Source of the DNA: Sphingobacterium yanglingense
GTDB taxonomy: Bacteria; Bacteroidota; Bacteroidia; Sphingobacteriales; Sphingobacteriaceae
Assembly (NCBI RefSeq): GCF_004363245.1
Contig: NZ_SNYV01000011.1
Location: 434,001-498,000 of the forward strand
Direction of reading: 5' to 3'
Length of the DNA: 64,000 bases
Shown here: one piece after another, positions 38,895-47,853 of the stretch
Position numbering within the stretch: the stretch's first letter is position 1
Layout of the letters: each line of letters starts with the position of its first letter
Made by a program: the position numbers and the translations under genes
The notes under the pieces: generated by a model
Told to the model about the DNA's origin: nothing
Seen by the model: only the letters and a program-made list of their open reading frames with translations
The model's database searches: none

Positions 38895-39227
38895 ATGAAA
38901 CATTATTTATTTTTAGCTGCGGCAATTTTATTTGAAGTGATTGGTTCGTCATTCCTGAAAAAGACCGAACAGTTTACGAAACCCATTCCCTCCATGCTCT
39001 TTGTCTGTTCACTGGGATTATCCTTTTATCTGCTTTCCTACGCATTACGTGGGGTACCTATGGGGATAGCCTATGCGATATGGTCTGCTTTTGGGATTGT
39101 GATTATCTCGGCAGTTGGTTATTTTGTTTATAAGGAGTCGCTGGATTTGCCAGCAATACTAGGTATAGTATTTATTATTGTGGGTGTGGTTATTATCAAC
39201 TTATTCTCCAAATCTAGTGCACACTAG
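38895..39227 (+). CDS. Small multidrug resistance (SMR) family transporter
   Basis: A 110-residue inner-membrane protein with four helices, the normal SMR size. The essential Glu in the first helix is present (LFEVIGSSFLKKTEQF, Glu at residue 14), as are YLLSYALRGVPMGIAYAIWSAFG in helices 2-3 and the C-terminal GIVFIIVGVVIINL. It functions as a dimer and exchanges protons for cationic compounds or guanidinium. It is alone on the plus strand and ends at a strong terminator shared with the SusD-like gene. Confidence 0.93.
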   Translation: MKHYLFLAAAILFEVIGSSFLKKTEQFTKPIPSMLFVCSLGLSFYLLSYALRGVPMGIAYAIWSAFGIVIISAVGYFVYKESLDLPAILGIVFIIVGVVIINLFSKSSAH

Positions 39228-39236
39228 TAGGTATAA

Positions 39237-39270
39237 AGAAAGAGGGACAATATCGTCCCTCTTTCTTCTT
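39237..39270. terminator. Bidirectional terminator between SMR and SusD genes
   Basis: AGAAAGAGGGAC and GTCCCTCTTTCT form a perfect 12-bp stem around AATATC, followed by TCTTTT. It lies between two convergent genes ending at 39227 and 39271. Confidence 0.9.
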
Positions 39271-40650
39271 TTAATACCCTTTGTTTTGGGTGAGCTTGGT
39301 GTTTTTAGTAAGTTCCGTCGTTACAAATGGTAAGTACAAACGGGTCTCATCCCTTCCTTTAGACTTCAGAAAAGGTATCGCTTTTCCAAATCGTTTCATA
39401 TCCTGCCACCTTCTTCCTTCACCTACAAACTCACGGCGCCGCTCTGCTTCGATTTCTTGGATAAACTGATTGACATCACTGATATCACTAGTAGTCTTTT
39501 GACTTGTACCCCGGGCTTTACGGAGTTCGTTGTAGCGCGTCAACACCAATTGTCCCTGACGGGCAGATGCCTCGGCAGAGATAAGGTAAGCTTCTCCAAT
39601 ACGTACCATAGGGTATACGATAGAAGCGTTGGATGAAGCCTGTAGCGTATCTGTTGAAAATTTCAATAGGTATGTTACATTTTCACCTATAGTAGGATTC
39701 CTTCGCTTTAGGAGTAATGAAGCTCTAATATCGTCGCTTTCGTAAGACTCTACCAATGTAGGATCAACCCAAGTAAGCCCCATACTCGAACCTCGAAATG
39801 GAGGCGGAGGGGAGTACATAGTGTAAAGTCCTCCTCTTTCGTAACTGGTAATCGTTTCCGATAGCCTCCATAGCATCTCGGAGCTTTTGCCTCCAAAGCG
39901 AAATACCTCGCCAAAGTCGCTTTGCTCGAGTTTGTTTTTTCCACTCTTAATAACCGCTTCCGACAGTTCGAAAGCCTCCTTGTTTTTGCCCAGTTGCAAG
40001 TACAGTCGTGCCAATAGGAGTTGGGCAGTAGGCTTGCTGATGAAATCGGCTGTCTTGAAGTCTTCTAGAAGGGGAATTGCCTCTTCTAAGTCAGTCATAA
40101 CCTGTTTATAGACTTCTTCTTCTGTGTTTTTGTCCCTACGGATCTGGTTGATATCGGTCTCTAGATCGACAGTCAGAATCACGCCTCCATAGGATTCGGC
40201 CAAACGGTAGTAATTGAAGGCACGTATGCTCAGTGCCTCTCCCAGTATACTGTTCATATTCGTAACGCCTTTGGATTTGATATAATTGATGATAAAATTG
40301 GCATTACCTATTGCAGTATAAGAAGCAGCGTATAACCTCGCATTTCCGAAACCATCTTCAATATTAGGGTTACAATCATCGTATGAACGCGGATTGTACT
40401 GTGTAGGGGTAGAACCCTGTAGAGAGATGATATCGTCGCTGTATACGTCCCATATCGGATAGGGTTGGTAATAGATTAGATTAGGTCGGTAAGCTCCTCT
40501 CAATAATAAAGGAATATCTCCGGGTTGTATCTTTTCCAAGTCAATGGAGGTATCGGGCGTAGGCTTGTCTAGCGATTTACCACAAGCAAATAGACTCGCG
40601 GACAGTAGAACATAAGCGATGTTTCGTTGTAATTTATATATCGTTTTCAT
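39271..40650 (-). CDS. SusD/RagB-like nutrient-binding lipoprotein
   Basis: A 459-residue surface lipoprotein with signal peptide and lipobox (YVLLSASLFAC, Cys near residue 23). The TPR-like helices of the SusD fold are visible in SIRAFNYYRLAESYGGVIL (about 145-163) and TAQLLLARLYLQLGKNKEAFELSEAVI (about 208-234). The C-terminal RagB region contains IEAERRREFVGEGRRWQDMKRFGKAIP (near 405-430). It caps the SusC transporter encoded just upstream. The ligand may be a glycan or peptide; no degradative enzyme is encoded next to it. Confidence 0.94.
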   Translation of the reverse strand: MKTIYKLQRNIAYVLLSASLFACGKSLDKPTPDTSIDLEKIQPGDIPLLLRGAYRPNLIYYQPYPIWDVYSDDIISLQGSTPTQYNPRSYDDCNPNIEDGFGNARLYAASYTAIGNANFIINYIKSKGVTNMNSILGEALSIRAFNYYRLAESYGGVILTVDLETDINQIRRDKNTEEEVYKQVMTDLEEAIPLLEDFKTADFISKPTAQLLLARLYLQLGKNKEAFELSEAVIKSGKNKLEQSDFGEVFRFGGKSSEMLWRLSETITSYERGGLYTMYSPPPPFRGSSMGLTWVDPTLVESYESDDIRASLLLKRRNPTIGENVTYLLKFSTDTLQASSNASIVYPMVRIGEAYLISAEASARQGQLVLTRYNELRKARGTSQKTTSDISDVNQFIQEIEAERRREFVGEGRRWQDMKRFGKAIPFLKSKGRDETRLYLPFVTTELTKNTKLTQNKGY

Positions 40651-40669
40651 CTATATTCGGATTGAAGTG

Positions 40670-43600
40670 TTAAAATGTAATGTCAAAACCTAATGAATAA
40701 ACCCGTGGCATCGGTGCAATAGCTTGTTGCCATCCGCTACCTTGAGCAAGCTCTGGGTCATTGGAGTTAAGGGCTTTGTCTTTTATGATAAATAGATTCT
40801 GTCCTGCTACGTAGACTCTACAGTTGGAAATACCAATGCTTTTCAATCTATTGGAAGTAAGGTCATAGCCTACTGTAAGATTTTTGAGGCGTAAGTAGGA
40901 AGCATCATATAGATATAGGGTCGATACCCGTGAGTTCCAATCGTTGGTCATTCCAGCTCCATGAGGTCCTGTCACGGCTCTTGGGTATCTCGAGTCTGAG
41001 CCCGGTGCTGTCCATCTGTCTAACACCCAGTCCGGTTTGTTAACCATGATTCCTACATAATCATCAAATCCATATTGGCGAGCCTCCTGTTCGCTGAAAT
41101 TGTAAACTTTACTGCCGACAGAGAATACAAATAGTCCAGATAGGGATATCTTTTTGTAGGACACATTTCCGTGAAAACCACCCGACATCTTAGGCTGCGC
41201 CGTGGATACGTATATCATATCTGCCTGGTTAATGATTCCGTCGTTGTTTACATCCTCATATATCGCATCACCTGTTTTAGGGTCTATACCCAATGCGTTG
41301 TACATCTGCAATAAACCTACTGGTCTTCCGACTTGAATAAAGCCCATTGGTCCTCCCGGTGCAAATCCATCGTAACCGATAATAGGGTCACGCAGTTGAG
41401 TTACCTTGTTGCGGTTGATATTTAAATCGGTACCTACACGCCATTTCCAATCGGATGTCTGTGCAGATGAATTACCGATAGAGACGGATAGGTCCAATCC
41501 CTTATTAAGCATCCCACCTAGGTTGGCTCCCTGTGAGGAAAAACCACCGCTGGATGTTGGTATGCGTAAATTGGTGATGAGGTCATCTGTTTTCTTAACA
41601 TAATATTCGGCAGTAAGCTGAATACGATCTTTCCAGAACGTTCCTTCCAACCCGAAGTCATATTGCTTGGTACGTTCCCATTGCAAATCCGGATTCCCCA
41701 ACTTTGCGTTTATCTGTAGTGCTGGTTCGTTGAGGTAGGTTTGCTTACCCGCTAAGGTGTACACATCGAAATTGCCTAACGGTCTAATATTACCCGTGAT
41801 ACCGTAACTTGCGCGTACTTTTAAGAAGTCTATCCACGATTGGCTCTGGATGAATAGGTCCTTACTTAAGATATATCCCGCAGATACCGCTGGAAACCAA
41901 GCATAACGGAAGTTCTTTAATTTGCTGGAACCATCACGACGTAAAGAGGCACTAAACAAGTAGCGGCCATCCCAACTTAGATTGGTCCGTAAGAAGTAGG
42001 ATGAAGAATTCTCTAGGTACTCTCTGTTCACGTACGTGTAGTAATTGTTATACGTAGACGCATTACCTGGTGCCCAAAGGCTCTCACTCAACGGGAATCC
42101 TTCGAGGCTATACCCGTTGGTTGTATAATTGTTTTCCATATACTCCTGTCCCAATACAACATCTCCATTTAGTAGGCTATGGTTTACATTATAGGTCAAT
42201 AGGTTATTGAAGGTGTACCGTAAACCTTTGTTTCCTTTCACAGTATAGCTTCCTGAACTGTATTGGCCTTCATAAGACAGAGGGGTATAGAAAACGATAT
42301 CTTCGATATTACTCTGTGACGCGGCTAGGGTTGTGCGAAAAGATAGGTTCTTCATCAAACGGGCATTTGCCGAGAAATTGCCCACGTAATTCCAGGTTGA
42401 AGATTCTGGACGGATCCCTTGTCTGGATGCAATAGGATGCCCCTGCGCACCAAACCAATAGCCATACGTTCCGTCGTCATTGTTATTGACTTCCATAGGC
42501 ATATCGGGACGCGCCTGTAGTAGACTGTATAGGTCATCCGAGATGTTCTTGGATACAGAATTGGAAATCTGCACGTTGGCCTGTAGATCCAACCAAGGAG
42601 CAAGCTGCTGGACAAGTGATATTTTACCGCTGTTACGTCCAAAACGACCGCTACCTATGGAGTTATCTTCTCCAAACTTGCCGAATGAAGCGTAGTATCC
42701 ACTTTTTGCATTACCGCCACTGATGCTCGCCTGTACATTATAAGTTCCTGCGTGCTTCGGCGATAAGAGCTCCAGCCAGTTGTTGTCATTATCCAACATG
42801 CCCAAACTGTTTATTTGACCTTTTAGCTGCGTGTTTTCTACATTTAGATTAGCGATTTGCTCTGGGCTTAGGCCGCCAGCATTTAGCGTGGCCTGTATAT
42901 CGCTGATACGGTTTTGTCGCGCTTCGGTAAACATCGATTGATATTGAGCACTATTCAAGGGTTTGTAACCGAAGTGAGTCTTGGTCAAGCCATAATAGCT
43001 GTTCAGTGAAATGGTCGGTTTACTATTGAGTTGTCCCTTCTTTGTGGTGATAAGGATCACCCCTTGCGCACCACGCGCGCCATAGATAGCGGACGAAGCA
43101 GCATCTTTTAAGACTTCGACAGAAGCAATATCCTGCGGATTGAGGTTGGACAAGCTAAAATTAGCCCCCGTTTCCGTAGGCGACATAGGATTGCCAATAG
43201 CGTCAATAACCAACCCATCGACCACAATGAGAGGGTTGGCCCCACTACCACCAATACTTCCCTGCGTAGTCTGCACACCACGGACCATAAACCGAGGCAT
43301 CTCGCCGGGCTTTGAACTCGTACTTTGTACTTGCAGACCTGCTACACGTCCCTGCAAAGCGCTTATTGGGTTGCTGACGATGTTTTCCTCTGCTTTAAGA
43401 TTGGTAACACGACCAATGGAACCCGTCAGTTCGCTGCGTTTACGCGTACCGTAACCAATGATTACAGCTTCGTCCATAAGCGTAGTGGAAGGTCTCAATA
43501 CGATGCGGTTATTGCCTTGTAGGCTTACAGACTGTTCTTTACTGTCGAAACCGACCATGCTAATAAGCACGGTAATGGTGTTTTCGTCCGAAGCTATCTG

Positions 43601-44071
43601 AAATCGGCCTTGTTGGTCGGTACGGGTTAGCGTTTCTGTACCTTTCACACGTACGGTCGCTCCCGGCAGGGGCGTTCCTGTGGTATCGACTACGCTACCA
43701 TTGATGCTTGACTGCAAGCCCTCTGTACTGGCTTTTCTAGCGCCTTTGGTTAATACAATCTCTTGGCCCTCGATTTGGAAAGCTAAACCTTGTGGTTCCA
43801 ATATCTCAGTCAATGCAAGCGTTAGGGCTTTGTTCTGCATATTGATCGGAAAGGGCTGGGCATTTTCGAGTAGTGCGGCGTTGTACACCACACGATATCC
43901 TGTCTGTTGCTGTACCGCCGTAAAGAACTGTCTAAGGCTGATACGGTCTTTTTTTAGACTGAGGTGTTGCCCTATGCTGTGTGCGCTGACCTGGCATAGG
44001 AACACTGTAATAAGTAAAGTGATAGTCTTCACAATCCTAAGAAAAATTAGTGTGCGCAAATTTTTATACAT
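40670..44071 (-). CDS. SusC/RagA-like TonB-linked outer-membrane transporter
   Basis: 1133 residues from the ATG at 44071; the longer open frame begins with a TTG. After the signal region comes an STN domain (ISLRQFFTAVQQQTGYRVVY, residues about 45-110), a carboxypeptidase-D regulatory-like domain (INGSVVDTTGTPLPGATVRV), the VIIGYGTRKRSELTGSIG segment and plug (about 210-330, VLKDAASSAIYGARGAQGVILIT), and then the barrel, ending in YSLGFDITF. The STN domain and the adjacent sigma/FecR genes indicate signal transduction from ligand-bound SusC to FecR. The SusD gene follows after 19 bases. Confidence 0.96.
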   Translation of the reverse strand: MYKNLRTLIFLRIVKTITLLITVFLCQVSAHSIGQHLSLKKDRISLRQFFTAVQQQTGYRVVYNAALLENAQPFPINMQNKALTLALTEILEPQGLAFQIEGQEIVLTKGARKASTEGLQSSINGSVVDTTGTPLPGATVRVKGTETLTRTDQQGRFQIASDENTITVLISMVGFDSKEQSVSLQGNNRIVLRPSTTLMDEAVIIGYGTRKRSELTGSIGRVTNLKAEENIVSNPISALQGRVAGLQVQSTSSKPGEMPRFMVRGVQTTQGSIGGSGANPLIVVDGLVIDAIGNPMSPTETGANFSLSNLNPQDIASVEVLKDAASSAIYGARGAQGVILITTKKGQLNSKPTISLNSYYGLTKTHFGYKPLNSAQYQSMFTEARQNRISDIQATLNAGGLSPEQIANLNVENTQLKGQINSLGMLDNDNNWLELLSPKHAGTYNVQASISGGNAKSGYYASFGKFGEDNSIGSGRFGRNSGKISLVQQLAPWLDLQANVQISNSVSKNISDDLYSLLQARPDMPMEVNNNDDGTYGYWFGAQGHPIASRQGIRPESSTWNYVGNFSANARLMKNLSFRTTLAASQSNIEDIVFYTPLSYEGQYSSGSYTVKGNKGLRYTFNNLLTYNVNHSLLNGDVVLGQEYMENNYTTNGYSLEGFPLSESLWAPGNASTYNNYYTYVNREYLENSSSYFLRTNLSWDGRYLFSASLRRDGSSKLKNFRYAWFPAVSAGYILSKDLFIQSQSWIDFLKVRASYGITGNIRPLGNFDVYTLAGKQTYLNEPALQINAKLGNPDLQWERTKQYDFGLEGTFWKDRIQLTAEYYVKKTDDLITNLRIPTSSGGFSSQGANLGGMLNKGLDLSVSIGNSSAQTSDWKWRVGTDLNINRNKVTQLRDPIIGYDGFAPGGPMGFIQVGRPVGLLQMYNALGIDPKTGDAIYEDVNNDGIINQADMIYVSTAQPKMSGGFHGNVSYKKISLSGLFVFSVGSKVYNFSEQEARQYGFDDYVGIMVNKPDWVLDRWTAPGSDSRYPRAVTGPHGAGMTNDWNSRVSTLYLYDASYLRLKNLTVGYDLTSNRLKSIGISNCRVYVAGQNLFIIKDKALNSNDPELAQGSGWQQAIAPMPRVYSLGFDITF

Positions 44072-44222
44072 TTGTGTAGTATGTTTTGATAGATAGGACG
44101 ATAGCAATGTTTGGTCGACATCATCGCCTAACTACCCGTAAATAAATTATTAAATAGGTTTATCGGAACATCTCGTCGGGAGTGTTAGCAGCGCTTCCGA
44201 CTTTCTGTTATATCAGTTAGTA

Positions 44223-45389
44223 TTATTTGGTCACAATTATCCTCCTTCCTTTGCTTATAAATTTGACATCACCGGTCAGCTCAAGCCGATGAAGTACATC
44301 CGATAGGTTTTTGTATTTAGAAACACTCCCACCGAATCGGATTTGTGGGTCTATATCTCGAAATTCGACGTCGACATCGTACCAACGTTCGATTTTCTTC
44401 ATAATAGTGGCCAGATTTTCTTCGTTGAAGTAAATCAGCCCATTTTTCCAGTCCAATGCAATGCTAGTATCTACAGCCACCCGATTTATGCTATTGCCCG
44501 AAATAACAGCTTCCTGTCCAGGAGATAATAGCTTGGATATATTTTGATTGACCAATTTGACACGTACACTACCGTGCACTAATGTGGTCTTTGCAGCTTT
44601 TTCGTCGTTATAATCTTTGATATTAAAGACTGTACCCAGCACTTCGACTTCCTGCGATTTGGTTTTTACGACAAATGGTATCTTTTTTCCTTGACGTAAG
44701 GCTGGCTGTACCTGAAAGAAGGCCTCTCCGTCTAGCTCGACGATCCGTTGTGTGTTATTGAATCGGTTTGGATAGCTAAGCTTACTGGATGCATTCAACA
44801 TGACCTGAGTGCCATCGGAGAGCACCACTGTATAGTTGCCCCCTTTTGGTGTATGTAGGGTATTACGGGCAGCCGGAGCAGCATGTTGAGCGGACCAAAC
44901 AACGGTTCCGTCATTGTAGGCAATATCTTCGCCCATGCGTATGGTGTTGTGAGACTCATTGAGATCTATGACCTGCCCATCTGCGGTAGTCACATAGGCC
45001 TTGTTGCCTCCAGGTTTCACCGTAGCTATGGGTTCATTACTAGTCGGAGTTAGAGTGAGAGAGGGACTGTCATTCTTCCAGAAGAAGGTGCCCACAGTGA
45101 TACCTGATACTAACGCAAGAACTGCGGCGATGCGAGCTGCCGGCGACAGTAGCATCTTTTGTATAAAGCCCCCTTGTTCTTGAGGATTGTTTTCCTCAAA
45201 CTGGATATACTCCTTTAATTTTTTCGCTATTTGTTGATTATGATAGGTTATACCTTCTTCATCTGGAAGGATAGGACGCTCCCGTAGGTCAATAAGCATA
45301 AAGGCTTCGACCAAAGCGCGTTCATGTGAGGTGGCCGTGCCATTCTGATATTTTGTAATCAGCGTAGCAGCATCATGTTTCTTTTCCAT
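44223..45389 (-). CDS. FecR-family anti-sigma factor
   Basis: A 388-residue inner-membrane regulator. The cytoplasmic N-terminus (residues 1-85) would hold the sigma factor; one transmembrane helix is at about 92-112 (AARIAAVLALVSGITVGTFFW). The periplasmic FecR domain has TVKPGGNKAYVTTADGQVIDLN and LPKGGNYTVVLSDGTQVMLNASS-like segments, and a C-terminal DUF4974-like domain has IYFNEENLATIMKKIERWYDVDV (near 320-342). The SusC STN domain would contact it and release the sigma factor. It lies between the sigma and susC genes. Confidence 0.95.
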   Translation of the reverse strand: MEKKHDAATLITKYQNGTATSHERALVEAFMLIDLRERPILPDEEGITYHNQQIAKKLKEYIQFEENNPQEQGGFIQKMLLSPAARIAAVLALVSGITVGTFFWKNDSPSLTLTPTSNEPIATVKPGGNKAYVTTADGQVIDLNESHNTIRMGEDIAYNDGTVVWSAQHAAPAARNTLHTPKGGNYTVVLSDGTQVMLNASSKLSYPNRFNNTQRIVELDGEAFFQVQPALRQGKKIPFVVKTKSQEVEVLGTVFNIKDYNDEKAAKTTLVHGSVRVKLVNQNISKLLSPGQEAVISGNSINRVAVDTSIALDWKNGLIYFNEENLATIMKKIERWYDVDVEFRDIDPQIRFGGSVSKYKNLSDVLHRLELTGDVKFISKGRRIIVTK

Positions 45390-45511
45390 CTGATGTGTTA
45401 GTTAGTACTTCTATATATTCAAGTAGGTTGAGAAGGAGAAAGTCCCAGGAAAAAAAATAAAAAAACAAATTAGAGTTGAAATCGCCTTTTGAAACAGCAA
45501 TGGGAGAGAAG

Positions 45512-46084
45512 TTATAACATAAACAGTAACCAGTACAGCTTACCAAGATGTTTACGTAATAGCGTATTGGCATTGTTAATTTGATTCTGAACCGTTTTTC
45601 GCGATATATTCAGTTTTTCGGCTATTTGTTCGGTCGTCAGATGGTCTCGGTAGTTCATCAAGAAAATTGTTTTCATCCGTAGGGGCAATTGCTCTATCTG
45701 CTGGTCGATGACCTGTAGAAGTTCGCGCTCCGCCACGATATTGTCGGTTTGCCATTCTGAATGGTCAAGGAATACCTGAAAATTAGAAATATAGTCTTGC
45801 CTAACCTTTTGTTTGTCTATCCAGTCAAAAAAGCGATAACGTATAGCTCGAAATAGGTAACCTTCCAATGAAGCATTTAACGATGTAGTCGTGCGTTTCT
45901 CCCAAAGGCTCATCATGATATCTTGCACCAGATCAGCGGCCAATTCTTCCTGTTGCACCAGATTACAGGCAAACAGATACAAAGGCGTCTGGTATCGTCG
46001 ATATATCTCCATAAAGGCAACTTTATCTGAACTTTTCAGGAGTTCAAAGAGCTGTTGGTCTGTATAGGATTCCTCAGGTTGCAT
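45512..46084 (-). CDS. ECF RNA polymerase sigma factor
   Basis: 190 residues from the ATG at 46084 (MQPEESY); 16 codons upstream in frame are unlike the family. Region 2 is AFMEIYRRYQTPLYLFACNLVQ (residues 22-43) with AADLVQDIMMSLWEKR, and region 4 is PLRMKTIFLMNYRDHLTTEQ with IAEKLNISRKTVQNQINNA (about 140-178). It belongs to the Bacteroidota FecR-associated ECF group. Its anti-sigma partner is encoded next, 122 bases downstream, and the SusC/SusD pair is the natural target. Confidence 0.95.
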   Translation of the reverse strand: MQPEESYTDQQLFELLKSSDKVAFMEIYRRYQTPLYLFACNLVQQEELAADLVQDIMMSLWEKRTTTSLNASLEGYLFRAIRYRFFDWIDKQKVRQDYISNFQVFLDHSEWQTDNIVAERELLQVIDQQIEQLPLRMKTIFLMNYRDHLTTEQIAEKLNISRKTVQNQINNANTLLRKHLGKLYWLLFML

Positions 46085-46176
46085 GAAATATCTACTCTGG
46101 TTTGTTAGGTACTTGGTACAAATAAACAACAAGGATATAACATTCTGGTATTTTTTTTAAAAAAAAATGATCTTCT

Positions 46177-46740
46177 TTATTCATATATTCTACCCATTTC
46201 CAACAAATCACCAAGGGTATCCCAATTGGTTTCGAACGGAGCATTTTCATCTTCTTCGTCGGAGTTGTCCAATATGCCACGCGCACCACATTCTAGATTG
46301 GTAAAGGGATCGAAGTTATACCAATAGTTGCCCGTCTCCGATGGGATACCAAAGTACCTCATTTCATCGTCGAGCTGCTTGCCTCTCATTTTGTGAAGCT
46401 CAGCAATCTGAAACCGTAAGACTTCCCGTGTATAATCTATTCCTTCTGTTTGGGCCTCTCTGCTCTTGTCGATGGCATTGGCTACATCTGGATTGGTAAA
46501 TTTCTTGCTGAGGATATTGCGGTCTGGGGATGCTGTAATCGATAACCACTGAGCATCAAATTCGATAGGAGGGGCGCTAAATGCCTCACCCAGCAGCTGA
46601 AATAATAATGCAGGCGTAAGGGGCTCGGATTGGTGGCTTTCTACTAAGTTATAAAGGGCTAACAAATAGGTCTCAAGATCTCTATTAGTGTGTTCGTTGG
46701 ATAAGGCCGTAATCCTATCGTAGAATTCTTCTTGTGTCAT
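46177..46740 (-). CDS. Hypothetical cytoplasmic protein, immunity-like
   Basis: A 187-residue acidic protein without signal peptide or membrane helix. It has a helical N-terminus (EEFYDRITALSNEH, LETYLLALYNLVES), a middle with YFGIPSETGNYWYNFDPFTNLECG, and a C-terminus with DEEDENAPFETNWDTLGDLLEMGRIYE. I recognise no family. The acidic composition, the small size and the neighbouring series of similar single genes suggest an orphan immunity-type protein, but that is inference. It is transcribed toward the sigma-factor gene, from which its stop is 93 bases away. Confidence 0.65.
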   Translation of the reverse strand: MTQEEFYDRITALSNEHTNRDLETYLLALYNLVESHQSEPLTPALLFQLLGEAFSAPPIEFDAQWLSITASPDRNILSKKFTNPDVANAIDKSREAQTEGIDYTREVLRFQIAELHKMRGKQLDDEMRYFGIPSETGNYWYNFDPFTNLECGARGILDNSDEEDENAPFETNWDTLGDLLEMGRIYE

Positions 46741-46933
46741 CGTTGTTGTAGTAAGGTGTTTTTTGTCTGTGTTCCTATCCTAAATAATAGACCGTAAAGT
46801 TAAATGATTATTGTTGGAAATGTAGAATTCCTTAGTGAAGAATGGGGACTCTTTTGGAATCAAGGGCAAAATAATACAGCTATCCACGCACCATCAGGAG
46901 AGGTGTGCCGATAGCTGTAGGTTGGAGAAAACA

Positions 46934-47287
46934 TTAAGCCGAGATATGGCCTTTTAATTCCTCTTTCAACTTATTGTAGAAGTCGATTTTGTTTTGGATA
47001 ATCTCCTCGGGAGACAAATCGTTCTTATAGCGGTGGTTTGGTGGATCAAAAGGACCATCTATAACTTCCATCGTGATGACATCACCGACTTTGACCACAG
47101 TGCGATACCAGTCCACATGTTCATCTTCGTCGGAATCTAGTCCCCCAATATTAAAATAATAGTCCTCACAACAATTTGCTCTCTTTACAAAGGTTGTGCC
47201 TCCGGTTAATACGTAGTTTTCTTTATCAAATCCAGCGTTTGATACAATCTCTCCGTTAATCTTAATTTTCAGTCCGTATCCATTCAT
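46934..47287 (-). CDS. Hypothetical protein of unknown function
   Basis: A 117-residue soluble, acidic protein. It begins NGYGLKIKINGEIVSNAGFD, has a vicinal Cys pair in KRANCCEDYYFNIGG near residue 38 and an acidic run in DSDEDEHVDWYR near 52, then VVKVGDVITMEVIDGPFDPPN, and ends in a helix (EEIIQNKIDFYNKLKEELKG). The beta-rich middle followed by a C-terminal helix suggests a small compact domain. No family was recognised. No operon partner is within 190 bases on either side. Confidence 0.65.
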   Translation of the reverse strand: MNGYGLKIKINGEIVSNAGFDKENYVLTGGTTFVKRANCCEDYYFNIGGLDSDEDEHVDWYRTVVKVGDVITMEVIDGPFDPPNHRYKNDLSPEEIIQNKIDFYNKLKEELKGHISA

Positions 47288-47357
47288 GGTTTATGATTTT
47301 TTTGTTAAAGAGTTTTAATCAATTATTCATGTTATAAGATAGAATACTACTTGTTAT

Positions 47358-47507
47358 TTATGTATTAAACCATTCGATTTCTGTTCTTGTCAACAATAGC
47401 TGTATAGCAAAATTGACATCTTTCCATTGTATGTTTTTGAAGAAGCGATAAAAGACAAAAAAACAAATCAAAGGCAAGGGCAGCACCAGTATAAATAGTT
47501 CTACCAC
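47358..47507 (-). CDS. Possible small membrane peptide ORF without ATG start
   Basis: Open frame of 49 codons from a GTG at 47507 to TAA at 47358. It reads VVELFILVLPLPLICFFVFY (one membrane helix), then RFFKNIQWKDVNFAIQLLL and TRTEIEWFNT. The composition is protein-like, but no ATG is available. GGAGGT lies immediately at the GTG rather than the normal distance upstream, and a stop codon is four codons before it. Either a small protein with a GTG start or the 3' remnant of a lost gene. Confidence 0.25.
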   Translation of the reverse strand: MVELFILVLPLPLICFFVFYRFFKNIQWKDVNFAIQLLLTRTEIEWFNT

Positions 47508-47853
47508 CTCCAGGTTTTAAAAATAACAGGTTCTTCATAGGCTCACATTTTAATCTGTGAAACCTAAAGATAACAAAGAAATTTTATTTGTACATTTTTT
47601 TTTGTATCGATTAATTTTATTTTAAAACTAAAGACCAATTTGAACGCAGAATCGTCAACTAGTTAAGGTTGATAACGCATCATATTACGCTTAATCTTTA
47701 TTCCTACGAGGCGGACAAAGATAGGGGAGACTGAATTGAAGTCTGGGTAAATATTTCTTCTTAGGATAATGTGTTTTTACATTTTCTCTCTCCTTAAAAA
47801 TCCCATTTGATATCTTTGTAATAGGCCTATCGTTGACGAGATCTGGAGGCTAT
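47508..47853. other. AT-rich intergenic region without recognised genes
   Basis: No ORF of useful length on either strand. It contains long T runs (near 47598) and an isolated TATCTTTG -7-like element on the plus strand at 47811, with no matching -33 element and no plus-strand gene beyond it. Confidence 0.4.
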
